Assembly (NCBI GenBank): GCA_027627225.1
Contig: CM051028.1
Coordinates: 26,497,343-26,561,342 of the forward strand
Reading direction: 5' to 3'
Origin: Congeria kusceri
Lineage: Eukaryota > Mollusca > Bivalvia > Myida > Dreissenidae
DNA length: 64,000 nucleotides
The stretch's first letter is position 1. Each line of letters starts with the position of its first letter. This document shows, piece by piece, positions 58,303-64,000 of this stretch. The position numbers were made by a program, and so were the translations under genes. Under the pieces are notes generated by a model, which did not search any database, had not been told where the DNA came from, and was given only the letters and a program-made list of their open reading frames with translations.

Positions 58303-61300
58303 GTAAGTTACCTTTGGTCCGTGTTTTAAAATCGTTATATATAGACTTTTATTCCAACCAGATAACGTCGATGACATGTAGTAGTCACACTGACGTCCGT
58401 CTGTTCGTTTGGTGTAAATCAAATCAAAAGGTATTCATATAAACTTGCACCTTGGGTACTGATATGCAGTGAAGGGTAATAAGAACGTATCGCTCAAAAC
58501 CCGTGTTAGCTGGACTTAAATTATTATTCTATCATTGAATAATAGGCGTATTACGTTTTTCTAAAAATATAGTACTATAATATGTACAGCAGAAATTTAC
58601 CTGCCAACTAACTAATCGCTATAGTTTTTGTTTTATTTATAGACACACGAGTACTTGTTAATTTAAATTCATAGGCATACTTGATAATTAGACGTAACAA
58701 GAAGCTAAACCAATTGTATTCTAAATACCTGGACGGCATTTTACACTTTCAACAACACTTTTGGTTTTCCTAACTTAAAACATAATATTCACATCCTTAG
58801 TTAACCATTAGTCGCTTTTACAGGCAAGATATTATCCTTTTGGAAGCAGTTCTCAAAGTCCGTGTCCGTCGCCCCAAATCACGTTCACACCAGCACGCAT
58901 TTCAACCGCTAGTAGAGCCGTATGCCCGGCGCCGTTAAACGACAATGACGTAGATATACAGGTAATCTTTGTTTGGTCATCGGTGCATCATTCCTTAAAC
59001 AGAGGATAAACTTCTATTATTATTTTAAGTGTACCATTTATAGTCGTTGTATCATTTATAGTCGTTGGATCATTTATAGTCGAACTCGCAATTATTTCAA
59101 CAACACGTCCACACATCGAATATTGTTGTATGTTTATTTACTTCTATTTTTATATCAAATAATTGAAAAAAAAAACAACCACAGATGCACGCAGTTTCTG
59201 TATTCAATTACGCAATATGCCGGTATTGTGCGATATTGGCCTGCAAATTATGAACATATTGCACGAGCACAATATCTCCGGATTCAACCTCGCCGCTCGC
59301 AGGACGGTTTATTTGTAGCTTAACGCGTAGTTATGTCAGATTTGTGACGAAAGCCATGTGGTGTGTTCTGGCTACTTTAATGTATTCCATATAGTCGTTT
59401 TGACTGTAAAAATACTAATAACCGACGTGTAGAACAACTAAAACAGTATCAGGCAGCTGTATATCAAGTCTGAAATCCGTATAAAGTGCTATGATGTGGT
59501 GTTGATTTTGTAAGTCTTTTGACCGCTTGTTTCTTCCAACCAGATAGAAGCAGTCTTAGACGGGCTCAGTGTGGGCTACCCGAATCTCATCCTAACAGTG
59601 TACGGCTGGGCAGACACGATACGGGTGGACGTTTGGAGCCCCAAACCTATCACCGTGATAGTCATGCCCCACTCACACCAAGACCCCGGTGAGTACAGGC
59701 AGAACCGAGACTTGGTAAAGGTCGCGCACATCTAATGTGTCCCGTTCAGTAAAGATAGTATGGACACGTGCCACTATGATAGCCATGTCACACTCACACC
59801 AAGACCCCGGTGAGTGTAGGCAGAGACTAGAAAGTCCATAAAATATAAGAGTAAGAGTAGTGTTTATCTATATGTAATTCTTTGATATGTCATCACGGTA
59901 GATACATTCCAAGCAGAGTCGCTGTTATAACATAGCAGGTTGGAAACCAGCAAATCCAATTCCCATAGGGTCCCATTGTAAAATAGCATAATCTCCTGGC
60001 GTCTTTCGACACTTTGCTTTGTTTACGTGTTCCGAGTCTTGTCTTTTTGGAAAGACGATTCTCTCTACTTACACAATTTAAAATAAAAAAAAGACATGTT
60101 ATGCTACTTCTAAGAAAATGCATCTCGCTTGATTGTATGCACCCATAAGAAACGCAGAATGCAGTCGCGATTTCGACAAAAGCGCATGATGTCTATACAT
60201 AAACTGCTGAACATCCAAATTTCAACTTATTCGGTGTCACGATAAAACAAAATGCACAGGCGACACGTCGTTCTCAGGAAATAGCCCTGTAAACCAGTAT
60301 CCGTTATGTTACATTTCTCTTTTAAACGAGCTATTTGATATCATGGATATACGGCCTACTTTCGAGTGGACCACCGAGGATTCCCCACAATTTACTGGTA
60401 CCTAACCTAGCACTGTTCAACCTTCACAGGGGCGTTTTTAGGGCAAAATCGAATGTACGCCCGTGCTTGTACATGAAATATATCGGAAAATAATATTAAA
60501 GGAACTATTCACATATTGGCAAATAGAGAATTCCAAAGAAAAAACAACAAAATAATATATAAAGGGGCGAAAATGACACTGCTGACAAAAATATATTTGA
60601 TATATTATATCGCTTTATGAATAAACAGATGAAATAGCGAAAAGTGTAAAACGTGTCTTTAGACTGGTGGCGGAAGCCAACGGTCTTAAAGAAAATTCAA
60701 AATGTTGCTATCATGAAAAAAACTATTCTGCATCATTATTAACCTACTTGTACAACACATGCAAACTTTCATCGATCCGCTAAGTAGAAATGCCCCAGAA
60801 ACGCATTTGAGAATGACACATGATAAGCCATCTGGCTTGCGCTTCAGTACTTAGATTGTATGGGGAGCGTGAACTAAAATTCGCACCTAAATCACATAAA
60901 CCAGTCAAAATACCAGTTCACTTAGACTTATTTTAATGCAATGGACAGTAATAAGTAATAAGTAATAAGGTATAAAACGTGTAATATTTGCGAATAACAT
61001 GATTCCATGTGCTGTGAGTTGCAAAAGGCCAGTTTCGGTACTTTTTTTTCCTTTTTTTTTTTACAGGTTTCGCTTTAAAATCGTAGAAAACGTGTCAGTT
61101 ATGATATTATTCGCATTTATTCCCGTGAAAAGTAATACACGCAATAAACACAGTTACATGGGGATTTTATGTATAATTGGACCCTAAAGGGCCGTTTCTT
61201 ATTGAGAGGGTAATAATTCCCAGAACAGGTATCACGGGGAACTACGTTGTTTGCAGGCTACGAGTCAGTAAACCGAAACCTGAGCGGGTCCTTTTTCTAA

Positions 61301-63268
61301 ACAGTCGCACATTCCTTTCTGTTCTATTATCTTTTAATTATTTAAGAGAATGTATGTCATATGTGCTATAATGTGTATATCATGTTATTTATAACAATGA
61401 CATTTTTTTAATGTCAATTTATTAAAAAATGTTACTTAAAACTAATGACACCCCTACCTTCGCTATTTGCATGTTGTGTGTAACCAAATATTCACCTTAG
61501 TGCCCTGGAATAAAACCACTAAATAACGAGCTACATATGTTATTTTTTACACTAACTACTACGCTTCATCAGTTATTCAGCATGGCCCGTTGCAGATTGA
61601 CTTGTCTACTGGCATGTATATAGTTCCGTCTGCATTGAATATCTAGCTTGAAAAAAATATTTGTTCGTTTCTTAAAACATATTTTTACTATAATGTCGTA
61701 TACTATGTGAATGAGGCGTGCCGTGGGAAAACCGGGCTGAATGCATGTGCGTAAAGTGTCGTCTAGGATCATATTGTGCAGTCTTTTCTAAACATAAATC
61801 CACTGTAGGAGGAAAGTGCCGTCCTGGATTAGGCTGATCTGACACTTAAATGCATTAGCTCGGTTTTCCCTCGAATATGGATCCAGCGGGGTTTTCCCTT
61901 GACACGCCTCGAATATGGATCCAGCGGGTTTTTTTTATACGAAAAATATGTGTTGGTAAAATAAAGACGAACAAGAAAGAACAAATCATTCAAACGCTGT
62001 GCTAATTTAGGATTGTATTGGTAAGTTACTAGATACGTGGTTTTATTTGGTGTTGTTTATATTGATTAATAGGTCGGGTAATATGTAGCGAGTTGATAAA
62101 ACGCATATACAATATCATTAAGTGGACATTGAACCCATACAGGTAGGTGACATGTCGCTTCGTCTGAAAATTGAAATACGATCACAAGATTGCCGTACCT
62201 GTTTAAATTTAAACCACAATACGAAATGGCAAAGCGTTGTGTATGCCCGGGCGTACAGGAGTACGCCTGAATACGCCACTGCTTCACTGCTTCACGCAGA
62301 GATCCAACCTCCGCCCAGAGATTTAACTGTGTCCCAACATAGCTTGGTTTAAATACCTGCCGGCACGAAGTTCCACGTGACCAAAGGAAAACACTTGGCG
62401 CGAAATAAAATCGCGCACAAGCACATGATAAAAACGTGGACAACGTAAAATTCTAGCGTTGTTAGTGTTCGCTCCTTTGGTAGAGAAATGAACACTCGCT
62501 ACATACATGTGTTGAGGTTGTCTCCAACGCAAAGGTATTTTTTTTCGACAAACATTCACTTGGGATTGTACAGAAAAGTAAAATGTCATTGATATCTCAT
62601 TAACAGTAATTAAGTTATTGCTAAGAGTACGTGAGGGGAAAACCGGGCACGTTTTCTTGCTTTGCTCTTTAACAGAAAACATCTCTTTCTGGAGGCCATG
62701 TTTGTTGAAATTCGAGGCGAGATACATTTACATGACGGTTTACAATTAAGAAAAAATTGATGGAAATGTGACGATGTTATTGCTGAGACACGATACGTAG
62801 CCGAACAGACGGACAGACGGGCGGACGATCGGCAATTGCTATTTCTATATGAGTTTCTTTTCGTGAAGGCGGTGGGTCATTAAACGATAAGGTTATGAGA
62901 ACTGAGAAATGAATATAGGTGAAACATTTTTACTTGGCATTTTGAATAAATACTGTCTTGCCATTCTCTTAAACAATGTATATTTCATTAGTTAAACTTA
63001 AGAGGTATACGGCTATTCGGATATAGTATTCGGATACCGGGTTTAGAAATTGTGTTGTGGAAACACACTGCAAACTAATGTTATACCCACATACAGGATG
63101 GCTGTCGACTATGGATGACTATTACACCCAGTCTACCAAAGGTACTTTAGACAATATAGTGGAGCAACTATCAGCCAATCCCAGTTGGACGTTAATTTGG
63201 AACGAAATAATTTTCCTTCAAAGATGGTGGACTGACGCTTCTAATGAACAAAAGAACACATTTAAACG
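58165..63268 (+). CDS. Golgi alpha-mannosidase II-like (GH38), 5' part, runs off the window
   Basis: GH38 Golgi mannosidases trim mannose from N-glycans in the Golgi lumen. Four exons give the first ~197 residues. Residues 1-15 are a basic cytosolic tail (MRITWLRFHRKWRRL); 16-38 are a hydrophobic signal anchor (type II membrane topology). A luminal stem follows. At 133-142 lies the catalytic motif MPHSHQDPGW, with H137 and D139 at the usual zinc-ligand positions; the family normally has Asn where this has Gln138. WNEIIFLQRWW follows at about 175-185, as in GH38 N-domains. Exons join in phases 0, 0, 1. The rest of the catalytic domain must lie beyond 64000. Lysosomal MAN2B is less likely given the anchor and the HSH-x-DPGW form. 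Whether it is MAN2A or an invertebrate paralogue is open. Confidence 0.87.
58824..58961 (+). CDS. Mannosidase exon 2 (luminal stem, residues 47-92)
   Basis: CTTTTACAG acceptor, CAG/GTAATC donor, phase 0. A Ser/Pro-rich stem (YYPFGSSSQSPCPSPQITF) with two cysteines. Confidence 0.8.
59544..59688 (+). CDS. Mannosidase exon 3 (first catalytic motif, residues 93-140)
   Basis: TTCCAACCAG acceptor, CCG/GTGAGT donor, phase 1. Ends ITVIVMPHSHQDP, completed to GW by exon 4. Confidence 0.9.
59771..59826 (+). repeat. Partial duplicate of mannosidase exon 3 with its splice donor
   Basis: ACTCACACCAAGACCCCGGT and GAGT exactly repeat the exon-3 end and donor, 121 bases downstream, with flanking sequence (TATGATAGCCATGTCA, GTAGGCAGAGAC) slightly diverged. 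No obvious acceptor precedes it, so it is probably an intronic relic. Confidence 0.85.
59830..61712. other. Mannosidase intron 3, no feature recognised
   Basis: AT-rich intron. No exon with GH38 similarity was found between exons 3 and 4. Confidence 0.4.
61713..61910. mobile_element. GAGGCGTGTC-type MITE with a small terminal duplication
   Basis: GAGGCGTGCCGTGGGAAAAC at the left and TTTTCCCTTGACACGCCTC at the right. The phrase CGAATATGGATCCAGCGGG occurs twice at the right end (about 61872 and 61910), so a local duplication followed insertion. Confidence 0.8.
61911..63096. other. Mannosidase intron 3, remainder
   Basis: Frames at 62066-62727 on the minus strand show no recognisable family. 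A GGGGAAAACCGGGCACG fragment near 62635 resembles the MITE end. Confidence 0.35.
63097..63268 (+). CDS. Mannosidase exon 4 (residues 141-197)
   Basis: ACATACAG acceptor, CG/GTAGGT donor in phase 2. GWLSTMDDYYTQSTKGTLDN to WNEIIFLQRWWTDASNEQ. The alternative donor five bases on would place an in-frame stop, so it is rejected. Confidence 0.9.
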
Positions 63269-63374
63269 GTAGGTAACTTTTAGCTTTTAAAGGACCTAAA
63301 CGCATTATATTTTACAGTTAAAACCAATCTTGCTTCCATTGACCAAATGTTAATTTCGAAGTGCAATATTTGAA

Positions 63375-63506
63375 AGCCGGGCACGGCTAACCCAGTCGCT
63401 AGAGCGCTGGATTATCAATCCGGGGATCGTGAGTTCGAAATCCAGCTCGGTCACATAACTTGTGTGGGGAGTGGTCATGACAGTATTTCTACAGCCATTC
63501 TTTCCT
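63375..63506 (+). mobile_element. tRNA-derived SINE in mannosidase intron 4
   Basis: GCCGGGCACGGCTAACCCAG head, B box GAGTTCGAAATCC with one extra base, then CATAACTTGTGTGGGGAGTG and GTCATGACAG. Same family as 45951-46086 but in plus orientation and with a different loop (TTATCAA). Confidence 0.82.
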
Positions 63507-64000
63507 ACATGTACATCTGATTCAAGTTGGGCAGTTGTCAGCTACTGGCATAAGTATGTGCACTTAATACTGGTAAACCGCTCAGATCGGCTAAGCTTGT
63601 GCAGGAAAATGGTGAGTAGGTTAACTGACCGCCGTATATGACTGAACTACTGTTAAACATGGCGAAAAATCCAAACAAACTAAGCAGTAGTTGAATCAAA
63701 TCGGGCATCATAATTGTGTAAATATACGGTGGCATAGAGGTGACATTTGTGTTTATTTGTAGTGGGTGGCCACGACTTAATATCGCGTGGCCAGGAGTAA
63801 ATTACATTTACATTTACTACCCTGTATAAGACAGTACTGGGTTAGTAAGAAGCCATGTAACGAATTCATCTTATCTAGTACCGTTCTTTAATTACTATAC
63901 CAACATTTTATTTATCATTTTATGTTTATTTGGAAAGAATGATTTACTGATTGGATAGTAACTGCTACTGACAGTATGAAATAGTACACGGTCAGCACGT
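63507..64000. other. Mannosidase intron 4 to window end
   Basis: No further exon seen before the edge. Confidence 0.4.

Noticed and set aside
58176..58442. 88-codon plus-strand frame at the mannosidase start
   Set aside because: It is a different frame over exon 1 and its intron; the real frame begins at 58165 with a signal anchor.

Overview
The window is repeat-rich, AT-rich animal nuclear DNA with spliced genes, several interspersed repeat families and no bacterial features. The families whose copies open with an ACAAGAG word and carry internal 130-200 bp tandem units around phrases such as GGGCATAACTCTG, and the short inverted-repeat element opening GAGGCGTGTC, recall bivalve molluscs, most likely a heterodont such as a dreissenid mussel. 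That assignment is from memory of such repeats and is moderately confident.

Three genes can be assembled exon by exon. (1) An RNF8-type E3 ubiquitin ligase lies on the minus strand (9905-39110): 11 coding exons, a 583-residue model with an N-terminal FHA domain, a long coiled coil and a C3HC4 RING. It also has a C-terminal extension that I do not associate with vertebrate RNF8: an RG-rich stretch, a SUMO-interaction-like motif in an acidic tract, and a CCHC zinc knuckle completed only by a 41-base last exon. (2) FAU lies on the plus strand (42663-46602), encoding ubiquitin-like FUBI fused to ribosomal protein eS30. (3) The 5' part of a Golgi alpha-mannosidase II-like (GH38) gene lies on the plus strand (58165 onward) and runs off the right edge; four exons carry the signal anchor and the first catalytic zinc-ligand motif. 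RNF8 and FAU are transcribed divergently from about 39.1 and 42.1 kb. RNF8 links to DNA-damage signalling, FAU to ribosomes and the mannosidase to N-glycan trimming, so no joint pathway is implied.

Region by region: 0.6-3.06 kb is a decayed Penelope-like retroelement with a large AT palindrome in its tail. 3.1-9.9 kb holds inverted-repeat elements and tandem-structured repeats. 9.9-39.1 kb is RNF8, whose large introns are packed with nonautonomous transposons (hAT-like with 8-bp target duplications, TA-flanked elements), satellites and a 540-bp tandem duplication. 39.5-40.0 kb is a TTAA-flanked element carrying a tRNA-like sequence. 42.1-46.6 kb is FAU with a second hAT-like element, another inverted-repeat element and a SINE in its introns. 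47-53 kb is nested repeats and a SINE. 53.7-55.1 kb is an unusual CpG-rich region ending in an inverted-repeat-bounded element made almost entirely of three short words in both orientations. 58-64 kb is the mannosidase.

The two most interesting observations are the RNF8 C-terminal architecture and the word-built element at 54422-55114. All exon joins are read by eye from splice signals, phase and family similarity; no transcript data were available.
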